Shown: positions 1-5,366, counted from the first letter of the stretch. The stretch is 13,124 bases of DNA from JANQIO01 sp036351375 (GCA_036351375.1 JAZBOY010000214.1:1-13124), one strand, 5' to 3'. Notes: a model not told the origin generated them from the letters alone. Made by a program: numbers and translations.

Positions 1-8
1 GCTCCCCG

Positions 9-24
9 TGTATCCTGCGATACA
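9..24. repeat. short inverted repeat upstream of the MscS-like gene
   Basis: TGTATC-CTGC-GATACA is a perfect 6-bp inverted repeat with a 4-base centre, ending 27 bases before the start codon of the channel gene. It could be an operator half-site pair or a small hairpin in the leader. The window begins just upstream, so the promoter context is missing and chance is a real alternative. Confidence 0.3.
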
Positions 25-51
25 TACCCGAGACATTGATAGACAGCCTCT

Positions 52-699
52 ATGGATTTCCCCGACCTTGGCGCCAGGCTGGTGAACTGGGCAAGCAGCA
101 ATAGCTGGCAGCTGGCCGTCACCGCCACCCTGCTGGTGATTTACTTTTTGCTGGATCGACTGGCGGCACCACGCATCGCCGGCGGTGCCGAGGAGAGCCG
201 CCTGAAGAGCGACTCGATCACCAAGGCCGTGCGCACCGCGCGCGTGATCGTCGCCATCTTCGGCTTGCTGATCCTTACCATCGTCTGGGGCTTCGACCTG
301 GGTTCGTTGATGATCTTCGCCACCACGGCTATCACCCTGCTGGGTGTGGCGCTGTTTGCCAGCTGGTCAATCCTCAGCAACGTGACTGCCTACTTTATTC
401 TGTTGCTACACCCGTCGTACAAGCGCGGCAATTTCATCCGGGTGTTCGAGGCCGACAACTACGTCGAGGGCTATATCTCCGACGTCATGCTGTTCAGTAC
501 CCGTCTGGTCACCGAACAGCGGGAGGTGGTCGTATACCCCAACAACCTGATCCTGGGCCGCCCGGCCCTGGTCAACCCGCGCGACCGGCTGCAAGGTGTC
601 GGCAAGATGACGCCACCAGCGCCGCCGGCGCCAGCTGCCGCACCAGCGGCGAAAGCAGCACCAAAAGAAGTACCAAAAGAAACACCGGCCGCCACCTGA
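52..699 (+). CDS. small MscS-family mechanosensitive ion channel
   Basis: Likely an inner-membrane tension-gated channel of the MscS superfamily. The 215-residue protein shows hydrophobic helices at about residues 21-36, 65-81 and 86-119. The third is Gly/Ala-containing and runs straight into a soluble beta domain (about 121-180) with the family-like FSTRLVTEQREVVVYPNN stretch; this matches the E. coli MscS region 'IFSTTMRTADGKIIVIPN'. The usual C-terminal alpha/beta cage domain is absent. In its place, residues 186-215 form a Pro/Ala/Lys-rich low-complexity tail. The ATG at 52 has no clear Shine-Dalgarno sequence, but it is the only start that keeps the whole first helix. The LysR gene begins 34 bases after its stop on the same strand, so co-transcription is likely. 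Family assignment is good. Whether it gates on tension or serves another role (as some short MscS homologues may) is not visible. Confidence 0.85.
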   Translation: MDFPDLGARLVNWASSNSWQLAVTATLLVIYFLLDRLAAPRIAGGAEESRLKSDSITKAVRTARVIVAIFGLLILTIVWGFDLGSLMIFATTAITLLGVALFASWSILSNVTAYFILLLHPSYKRGNFIRVFEADNYVEGYISDVMLFSTRLVTEQREVVVYPNNLILGRPALVNPRDRLQGVGKMTPPAPPAPAAAPAAKAAPKEVPKETPAAT

Positions 700-733
700 A
701 CCTGCCTCAGCCTTCAAGCACAAGGGTATCCGC

Positions 734-1669
734 ATGAATCGCCCCAGCGTTCGCCAGCTCGAGTATTTTGTGGCCATCTCCCGGTTTGGTTCGTTTCGCC
801 GCGCCGCGGAAGAGCTGGGCATCAGCCAGCCCACCATCACTGCTCAGCTGGCACAAATGGAGAAGGCGCTGGCGGTGGTGCTGTTCGAACGCGGCCGCAG
901 TGGCGCCACCCTGACGCCCGCCGGGCGGCAGCTGTTGCCCAGCGCGCGCCGCATACTGGAAGAGCTGGATAACCTGATGGCCACGGCAGGGGTGGCGAGC
1001 AGCGGTGCCGCCGTCTATCGCCTCGGGGTCAAGTCTACTCTTGGGCCCTACATATTGCCGCGCATTCTGCCAGGCGTGCATGCACGCTACCGGGACCTGA
1101 AGCTGTATGTGCGAGAAGAGCCGCCTTCACGGCTGGAATCTGCACTGGAGAACGGCGAGTTTGACCTGGTGCTGACCGCACTACCCACCAACTCTGGCGA
1201 ACTGGACGGTGAGCAGCTACTGCGAGAAGACATCAAGCTGGTGCTGCCCGCCGACCACCCGCTGGCCAGCAAGCCCGCCCTGCACGGTTCTGACCTCGCC
1301 GGCGCCCAGCTGCTCACACCCCAGGGGGGTCACAAGCTGACCCGCATGGTGGAGCAGATAGCCGCACGCTTCGGCGCCGAGGTTATGCGCGACTACGAGG
1401 GCACCAGCCTTGATGCCCTGCGGCTGATGGTGGTCATGGGAATGGGCCTGGCGTTTCTGCCGGAGCTGTACATTCGCTCGGAAATCAAGGCAGATTCCGC
1501 CCTGGTAGTGCGCGATATCGAGGGCGAACGCTTCGCGCGAATCGTCGGCCTGGCGTGGCGTGCCACGTCACCGGCTAGGGTGTTCTACCGCCAGCTGGCG
1601 CAGGATATGCGTGAGGTACTGCGAGAGGAACTGGGAGACGCGATCCAGGTGCTGGAGCGCAATAGCTAG
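734..1669 (+). CDS. LysR-type regulator, OxyR-like but cysteine-free
   Basis: DNA-binding transcriptional regulator of 311 residues, normal length for LysR. The N-terminal winged helix-turn-helix spans about residues 1-65 (RQLEYFVAIS, then SFRRAAEELGISQPTITAQL, then ALAVVLFERG and LTPAG). A periplasmic-binding-protein-like effector domain follows from about 90. The effector domain resembles OxyR: LLTPQGGHKL at about 193-202 lines up with the OxyR segment carrying the first redox cysteine, and EGTSLDALRLMV then FLPEL follow as in OxyR. However, the protein contains no cysteine at all. Lys201 and Ala210 stand where E. coli OxyR has Cys199 and Cys208, so classical disulfide sensing of peroxide is excluded. 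An AAGGG ribosome site lies at 722-726, seven bases before the ATG. It probably forms an operon with the upstream channel gene. Its stop overlaps that of the convergent protease gene. Confidence 0.88.
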   Translation: MNRPSVRQLEYFVAISRFGSFRRAAEELGISQPTITAQLAQMEKALAVVLFERGRSGATLTPAGRQLLPSARRILEELDNLMATAGVASSGAAVYRLGVKSTLGPYILPRILPGVHARYRDLKLYVREEPPSRLESALENGEFDLVLTALPTNSGELDGEQLLREDIKLVLPADHPLASKPALHGSDLAGAQLLTPQGGHKLTRMVEQIAARFGAEVMRDYEGTSLDALRLMVVMGMGLAFLPELYIRSEIKADSALVVRDIEGERFARIVGLAWRATSPARVFYRQLAQDMREVLREELGDAIQVLERNS

Positions 1670-2196
1670 CGCACTGCCACTGCAAGAGCCTGCCCACAGC
1701 GCGACAGGGCCAGCGCCGGCGGCGAAGCGGATACCGCAAACGGCGCTGCGTTCATCAACACACTCATGCCCAGCAGGTTGCGACCGCCGCGCGGCATTAC
1801 TGCCACTTCAACCGGGCCGACCACACATTCCTGCCCAAGCTGCAGTGTGGAAAATTCATAGACTTCAACCGTCTGCGTGCGACCGCTGGCAAGGCGCGCG
1901 GCAACACGGCGGGACGGCTTCAGCCCGACCTGTGCCGGCATTGACTCGAAGAACTCGCGACTCACCGTGATCATACTGGCGCCGGTATCCAGCAGAAACT
2001 CGCCGGTGGCGCCGCCAAGGGTGCCGATCAGGGTGAAACTGCCGGCCGAGGTGGGCTGCAGTGGCACCTGGTGTGCGAACGGTACAAAGGCTATCGCGTC
2101 GCCAGATTCAGCAACCTGGTCTACATCCTCTGCCGATACCGCCATGGCAAGGGCAAAACTGGCAAGGATGATGGCGCTGAGGCCGGACTTGGACAT
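1666..2196 (-). CDS. exported retropepsin-like aspartic protease (clan AA)
   Basis: A 176-residue protein of the bacterial retropepsin-like aspartyl protease family (TIGR02281 type). A signal peptide is clear: a short basic start, a hydrophobic core at about residues 6-20, and Ala-rich cleavage near AVSA at 19-22. The catalytic motif FLLDTGAS places the active-site Asp at residue 70. The downstream NLLGMSVL block is the second conserved family motif. Single-lobed proteases of this type act as dimers. Two cysteines in the mature part (in GQECVV and SRCGQ) could form a disulfide in the periplasm. The chosen start is the ATG at 2196; a GTG four codons upstream (2208) is an alternative, and neither has a good ribosome site. 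The gene is convergent with the LysR gene, and both stop codons use the CTAG at 1666-1669. The substrate is unknown. Confidence 0.82.
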   Translation of the reverse strand: MSKSGLSAIILASFALAMAVSAEDVDQVAESGDAIAFVPFAHQVPLQPTSAGSFTLIGTLGGATGEFLLDTGASMITVSREFFESMPAQVGLKPSRRVAARLASGRTQTVEVYEFSTLQLGQECVVGPVEVAVMPRGGRNLLGMSVLMNAAPFAVSASPPALALSRCGQALAVAVR

Positions 2197-2284
2197 ATGG
2201 CAATGCACACAGATTCACATATGCAAGGATGTGCAAGTATCAGGCCAAGGCTACATTATTGATTTTATTGGTATTTTTAAAAAT

Positions 2285-2343
2285 GCACCGAGATTTCTGC
2301 ACCAGCTCAGCCCACCGTGCACCGCAATGGACCAACGCGCACC
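2285..2343. repeat. four spaced GCACC repeats in the intergenic region
   Basis: Within the 284-base gap 2197-2480, GCACC occurs at 2285, 2299, 2319 and 2339 on the plus strand, with spacings of 14, 20 and 20 bases. The copies lie just upstream of a candidate promoter for the small exported protein. Near-helical spacing is suggestive of an activator array, but a 5-base word is short and chance is possible. The rest of the gap holds an A/T-rich tract (2250-2280) and a direct repeat of TGCAAG at 2222 and 2232. Confidence 0.25.
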
Positions 2344-2360
2344 AAAACTGACTATTGCTT

Positions 2361-2390
2361 TTGGTTCCAGCTATAGCTTTTCCCTATACT
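2361..2390 (+). promoter_or_regulatory. candidate sigma-70 promoter of the small exported protein gene
   Basis: TTGGTT (2361-2366), an 18-base spacer and TATACT (2385-2390) give a reasonable sigma-70 promoter about 90 bases before the start codon. A perfect 10-bp palindrome, AGCTATAGCT (2369-2378), lies in the spacer between the two hexamers and could be a repressor site. TTGCTT at 2355 is an alternative, poorly spaced -35. Confidence 0.42.
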
Positions 2391-2480
2391 TAACTCTTAT
2401 GGAATGATGCAGCCAAAAGGCTATTCCTGAGTAAACTACTCAACATTCAGCGCTATCCCGCGCCATCCAGGAGGTTAACC

Positions 2481-2846
2481 ATGTCCACATCCGTACGCAG
2501 TGTAGGTATCAGTGCAGCATTGTTCGCATCGATGCTGGCCGCGCCTGCCATTTCAGAAGTGAGCCAACAGGAAACCGCCAAAGTCTGGCAAGTTGATATG
2601 TCAGGTCGCCCGCCCTACCAGCGCACCCTGGTAGACGCGCCTGTCATCGACGCCGCCGCCATGGAGATCGACGCCAACGCCGAGACCCAACTGATATGGA
2701 CCACGGATTACAGCGGCAAGCCTCCGTTCCGGCGCTCACTCGAAGAGCTGCCCGTGATTGATGCTGCCAGCCTGGAAGCGGACGTTCAGAGCGAAGTAGA
2801 GCGTGCTGTGAAGGCCAAGCCTTTCTTCAAGCAGCGTCACCGTTAA
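2481..2846 (+). CDS. small exported protein with two copies of a ~30-residue motif, function unknown
   Basis: I do not recognise this 121-residue protein. It starts with a likely signal peptide (hydrophobic about residues 8-21, cleavage near APAIS at 21-25). The mature part is mostly two related blocks, residues 35-64 and 72-101, at a 37-residue period. They are identical at 16 of 30 positions and share the pattern W-x2-D-x-SG-[RK]-PP-[YF]-x-R-[TS]-L-x3-PVIDAA-x2-E-x-D. A basic tail (KAKPFFKQRHR) ends the chain. Codon choice differs between the two copies, so the duplication is old and has been kept at protein level. A strong AGGAGG ribosome site at 2469-2474 is six bases before the ATG. The gene has its own candidate promoter and a downstream terminator, so it is probably monocistronic. 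No catalytic motif, cysteine or membrane anchor is visible in the mature part. Confidence 0.8.
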   Translation: MSTSVRSVGISAALFASMLAAPAISEVSQQETAKVWQVDMSGRPPYQRTLVDAPVIDAAAMEIDANAETQLIWTTDYSGKPPFRRSLEELPVIDAASLEADVQSEVERAVKAKPFFKQRHR

Positions 2847-2944
2847 ACGACCAAGCGGTCCCCTGTGCTGTCACCCCGGCACACCGCACACTACCTGGGT
2901 GGCAGTTTTTTAAATTCGCAGAGTAGTTCCTGTAATCCTCAAGC

Positions 2945-2962
2945 GGGGGAGTAGGACCCCCC
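2945..2962 (+). other. GC hairpin with GGA-containing loop in the 3' region
   Basis: GGGGG (2945-2949), loop AGTAGGA (2950-2956) and CCCCC (2957-2961) form a short, very stable hairpin in the 145-base stretch between the small gene's stop and its terminator. The loop carries a GGA, the element CsrA/RsmA proteins recognise in hairpin loops. TGTAAT at 2931-2936 could be the -10 of an internal promoter, but the matching -35 is poor. It is either a structured 3' untranslated region or part of a small RNA that ends at the terminator. Confidence 0.3.
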
Positions 2963-2991
2963 ATCCCAGCAAGACCCGACCACCACCTCTA

Positions 2992-3018
2992 GGCAGGGCT
3001 CGACCCTGCCCTTTTTTT
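2992..3018 (+). terminator. intrinsic (Rho-independent) terminator
   Basis: A perfect 7-bp GC-rich stem, GGCAGGG (2992-2998) with CCCTGCC (3004-3010), has a 5-base loop CTCGA and is followed by seven T residues (3012-3018). It is oriented for plus-strand transcripts and so ends the transcript of the small exported protein. Read from the other strand the hairpin has no T-run after it, so it should not stop the solute-binding-protein message. Confidence 0.85.
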
Positions 3019-3044
3019 GCCCGTCTGATTTGCGTCTTGATCCC

Positions 3045-3815
3045 CTACCGCACCTGCACGGTCACCGGGATGTAGTAGTTCTGGATCGCCGACAGCCGCC
3101 CGTTGGACTCGAGCTCCGAGAGTGCATCATTGAGCTGCTGCAGCAGTTCCTTGTTGCCTTTCTTGACCGCCCAGGCCAGCTCCTCACGCGTCAGCGGCCG
3201 GTACAGGCTCAGCAGGTCCTGGTTCTCGCGGGATGAGGCCAGGTTCCAGCTGGTGGGGGCATCGTGAATGTAGACATCCACCTCCCGCTTGCGCAGCGCC
3301 TCGAAAGCGTCATTTGGCGTGTTGTACATGCGAAAGTCTGCCAGCGGATAGCTTTCCAGCACATAACTCTGCCCGGTGGTGCCCGGTTCCACGGCGATCT
3401 TGATGCCTTTCTGGAACAGGGCACGCGGGTATGACAACGGCCCGGCTCGCTCGGCGAGAATGATGGCCATCTGGCCGATCGTCATGAAAGAGCGAGCAAA
3501 ATCCACTTGTGCGCTGCGCTCCGGCGTTATGCTGTAACCGCCCATGACCACATCGACGTCGCCGCTGTTCAGGGCATCGATGTAGGCGGTGCTGTTCATG
3601 GGGACAAACTCCACCGGCCGGCCGAGAATCTTGCCCACTTCGCGGGCGTTATCCACCTCGATGCCGCGCAGCTCACCATCCTGCTCGAACGCCAGCGGCA
3701 TGTAGTCCGGCGAAAGCGCCACCCGCAGGGGTTCGCCAAAGGTCGCCGCGGCAAACAGGCTGAATACCAGCGCCAGCAGCGTACGGGAAATCATGGAGGA
3801 CTTGCGGAAGGTCAT
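3045..3815 (-). CDS. periplasmic substrate-binding protein, family 3 (amino-acid type)
   Basis: A 256-residue exported solute-binding protein of the SBP_bac_3 family, which captures polar amino acids or similar small ligands in the periplasm. The signal peptide spans about residues 1-27 (basic MTFRKSS, hydrophobic core 13-24, ATFG before the mature EPLRVALSPDYMPLAF). Family blocks are GIEVDNAREVGKIL, DVVMGGYSITPERSAQVDFA (Arg100 matches the carboxylate-binding Arg of HisJ-like proteins), GTTGQSYV and VDVYIHDAPT (Asp185 matches the amino-group-binding Asp). The start at 3815 is chosen because AGGAG lies five bases upstream and it gives a clean signal peptide; an upstream in-frame start at 3848 would add 11 polar residues. 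No permease or ATPase gene is adjacent, so it either serves a distant transporter or works as a sensor or enzyme-like stand-alone protein. Confidence 0.85.
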   Translation of the reverse strand: MTFRKSSMISRTLLALVFSLFAAATFGEPLRVALSPDYMPLAFEQDGELRGIEVDNAREVGKILGRPVEFVPMNSTAYIDALNSGDVDVVMGGYSITPERSAQVDFARSFMTIGQMAIILAERAGPLSYPRALFQKGIKIAVEPGTTGQSYVLESYPLADFRMYNTPNDAFEALRKREVDVYIHDAPTSWNLASSRENQDLLSLYRPLTREELAWAVKKGNKELLQQLNDALSELESNGRLSAIQNYYIPVTVQVR

Positions 3816-3846
3816 GGAGACTCCTGAAGTTTGGTCTTTGCGACGC

Positions 3847-3876
3847 ATTCTAAGCCATCTGCTCCACCAGCGTCAT
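3847..3876 (-). promoter_or_regulatory. candidate promoter of the solute-binding-protein gene
   Basis: On the minus strand, ATGACG (3876-3871), an 18-base spacer and TAGAAT (3852-3847) resemble a sigma-70 promoter, with transcription starting about 25 bases before the ATG at 3815. The -35 lies inside a perfect 10-bp palindrome, CGTCATGACG (3871-3880), which could be an operator affecting this gene and perhaps divergent pcm. Confidence 0.42.
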
Positions 3877-3909
3877 GACGGAGAACTATAGTAATAGTGG
3901 AGGTTCACC

Positions 3910-4665
3910 ATGTTTCGATGGTCAGGACTAATCGTCGTTGTTGCGTTTGGCATAGGCCTGCTGTGCGCCGCCCCGTCGGCCCCGGCCAGGGAGCCACAGG
4001 CCCGGAGTTACCAGGAGGCGCACATGGATATGCTGGAAGCAATTCGCAACTCGACCCGCGACACGGTCAGCTATACCGGCCGGGACAAGCTCAGCGAGCG
4101 TGTGCTAAATGCGATGGCGAAGACCCCACGCCACGAATTCGTCGGCAGCGACATGCAGAGCCGGGCCTACCTGAACACCGCGCTGCCCATCACTCACGGG
4201 CAGACGATCTCGCAGCCCTTTATCGTGGCCCTGATGACGGATTTTATCGACCCCGAGCCTGATCACGTGGTGCTGGAGGTCGGAACGGGCTCAGGCTACC
4301 AGGCCGCTGTCCTCTCCCCCCTGGTGTCGCACATCTACAGTATTGAGATCATCCCCGGGCTCACCGAATCCGCCGCTGCGGTACTCGACCGACTGGGTTA
4401 TGACAATATCACCCTGCGTACCGGTGACGGCTACGCCGGCTGGCCCGAGCACGCGCCCTTTGACGGCATCATCGTGACGGCAGCAGCACCGCATATTCCT
4501 GCACCGCTGGTGGAGCAGCTCAAGCCCGGTGGCAGGATGATTATTCCGGTCGACAGCAGCGGTGGCGCGCAGGAACTCATCCTCGTCGAGAAATCACTGG
4601 ATGGCGGAATCACCGAACGCGACGTACTCCCCGTGCGCTTCGTCCCCTTCACCGGCGACCGATGA
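3910..4665 (+). CDS. pcm: protein-L-isoaspartate O-methyltransferase with signal peptide
   Basis: SAM-dependent repair enzyme that methylates isoaspartyl residues in aged proteins. Family motifs are clear: THGQTISQPFIVALMT (about 95-110), the SAM-binding VLEVGTGSGYQAAVL (about 121-135), a DGYAGW block, PFDGIIVTAAAPHIP and the C-terminal RFVPF. From the ATG at 3910 (GGAGG at 3899-3903, spacer six) the protein is 251 residues and begins with a likely Sec signal peptide: hydrophobic about 6-21, cleavage after APSAPA near residue 26. From the ATG at 4024 (residue 39, with AGGAGG at 4013-4018, spacer five) it would be 213 residues, close to the 208 of E. coli Pcm, and cytosolic. Cys19 is not in a good lipobox. 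The gene is divergent from the solute-binding-protein gene, and its last 17 bases overlap the convergent tetR. Confidence 0.88.
   Translation: MFRWSGLIVVVAFGIGLLCAAPSAPAREPQARSYQEAHMDMLEAIRNSTRDTVSYTGRDKLSERVLNAMAKTPRHEFVGSDMQSRAYLNTALPITHGQTISQPFIVALMTDFIDPEPDHVVLEVGTGSGYQAAVLSPLVSHIYSIEIIPGLTESAAAVLDRLGYDNITLRTGDGYAGWPEHAPFDGIIVTAAAPHIPAPLVEQLKPGGRMIIPVDSSGGAQELILVEKSLDGGITERDVLPVRFVPFTGDR
4013..4018 (+). promoter_or_regulatory. internal ribosome binding site for a second pcm start
   Basis: AGGAGG ends five bases before an in-frame ATG at 4024 inside pcm. Translation from here would skip the signal peptide and give a 213-residue protein of usual Pcm length. The bases also encode Gln-Glu-Ala, so coincidence is possible, but match and spacing are ideal. 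Confidence 0.5.
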
Positions 4666-5263
4666 GGTTGATGACCATATCGACGTGATGCTCGACGAAG
4701 TCCTCAGAGCGCGGGTCGACGCCGAACAGCTGGCGGCACTCCTGGGCAGCGGAAAATACAAAGGCCCCCGCACCAATGAACAGGTAATAGCGGTGCGGGT
4801 CCCGGTCTCCCCACAGCAGTAAGGCCGCCTGCGGCATCATCTCGTAGAGGGTGTCGATCAGCGGGCGGATCTTCTCATCAACGATATAAGCCACCCGCCA
4901 CGACTCCGCTACCGACTCCTGCATCATCAGCCTGTTGAGCTCCGGACGCGCCGCGCTGAAACGCACAAAGGCGCGAACGATACCTCGCATGGCCTCTTCC
5001 GGCGCCACCTCAGCCAGCGCGTCCAGGCGGGCCAGGAAATCCTCCGCCAGTTCTTCAAACAACCGGTCTGCCGCCTCGCGCCAGAGCTGGTCCTTGTCGC
5101 CAAAGTGATAGGCCACCAGGCCGCGCTTCACGCCGGCCTGCTCCTCAAGCTGGCGAATGGAGATGCCCTCGAAGCCGCGGGTGCTGAATGTAGCGATGGC
5201 GGTATCCACCAGGGCATTGCGAGTTTCCAGGGCGCGTTTCTGCGGGCGACGGGCGGAGGTCAT
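4649..5263 (-). CDS. TetR-family transcriptional repressor
   Basis: A 204-residue regulator of normal TetR length. The N-terminal DNA-binding domain covers about residues 12-60: ALVDTAIATFSTRGFEGISI, then the helix-turn-helix RQLEEQAGVKRGLVAYHFGDKDQLW. The remaining ~140 residues are the all-helical ligand and dimer domain, whose ligand cannot be read. The ATG at 5263 is chosen over an in-frame TTG at 5317, because the latter would add 18 untypical residues translated through the promoter and operator region. The ribosome site is weak. The gene is divergent from the dioxygenase operon, with a 103-base gap holding two matching palindromic sites, so it most likely represses that operon and itself, with release by a pathway substrate or intermediate. 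Its 3' end overlaps pcm by 17 bases. Confidence 0.88.
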   Translation of the reverse strand: MTSARRPQKRALETRNALVDTAIATFSTRGFEGISIRQLEEQAGVKRGLVAYHFGDKDQLWREAADRLFEELAEDFLARLDALAEVAPEEAMRGIVRAFVRFSAARPELNRLMMQESVAESWRVAYIVDEKIRPLIDTLYEMMPQAALLLWGDRDPHRYYLFIGAGAFVFSAAQECRQLFGVDPRSEDFVEHHVDMVINLIGRR

Positions 5264-5280
5264 GAGGCCATTGGTCACTT

Positions 5281-5309
5281 CATATAGGGTGCAAACAAAA
5301 TACTTGTAA
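5281..5309 (-). promoter_or_regulatory. candidate tetR promoter
   Basis: On the minus strand, TTACAA (5309-5304), a spacer of exactly 17 bases and TATATG (5286-5281) lead to a start about 11 bases before the tetR ATG. The -35 hexamer is the complement of the TTGTAA that serves as -35 of the operon promoter, so RNA polymerase could bind in only one direction at a time. Confidence 0.45.
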
Positions 5310-5317
5310 CATGACAA
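5304..5317. promoter_or_regulatory. TetR operator, copy 1
   Basis: TTGTAACATGACAA, identical at 13 of 14 bases to a second copy at 5336-5349. It is an imperfect palindrome that covers the shared -35 of both divergent promoters. It also sits at the centre of a larger perfect inverted repeat, TACTTGTAA (5301-5309) with TTACAAGTA (5320-5328). Confidence 0.6.
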
Positions 5318-5332
5318 ATTTACAAGTAATAT
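5304..5332 (+). promoter_or_regulatory. candidate promoter of the ring-cleavage operon
   Basis: TTGTAA (5304-5309), a 17-base spacer and TAATAT (5327-5332) form a moderate sigma-70 promoter with a start near 5339, about 27 bases before the dioxygenase ATG at 5367. It lies in the most A/T-rich stretch of the area and is flanked by the two proposed operators. Confidence 0.5.
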
Positions 5333-5335
5333 TTT

Positions 5336-5349
5336 TTGTCACATGACAA
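5336..5349. promoter_or_regulatory. TetR operator, copy 2
   Basis: TTGTCACATGACAA has perfect 6-bp arms (TTGTCA and TGACAA) around a CA centre. It lies 32 bp, about three helical turns, from copy 1 and covers the predicted transcription start of the dioxygenase operon. Bound repressor here would block initiation. Confidence 0.6.
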
Positions 5350-5366
5350 GTATAAAGGTCAGCAAC

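Noticed and set aside
1877..2407. Plus-strand open frame opposite the aspartic protease, running into the intergenic region
   Set aside because: The protease on the other strand has a signal peptide, DTGAS and the second family motif. This frame has none and lacks a ribosome site.
3887..3892. TATAGT as the -10 of pcm
   Set aside because: There is no matching -35, and transcription would begin inside the ribosome binding site. The true pcm promoter is not identified.
3910..4000. Pcm as a lipoprotein through Cys19
   Set aside because: The residues before the cysteine (GLLC) lack the small residue normally required at -1, and a better signal-peptidase I site follows at APSAPA.
5264..5317. Extra 18 residues on TetR from a TTG at 5317
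   Set aside because: This would translate through the operator and both promoters, and the residues are unlike TetR N-termini.
5351..5356. TATAAA as the -10 of the dioxygenase operon
   Set aside because: It would start transcription a few bases before the ATG at 5367 and remove the AAAGG ribosome site. TAATAT at 5327 with TTGTAA at 5304 fits better.
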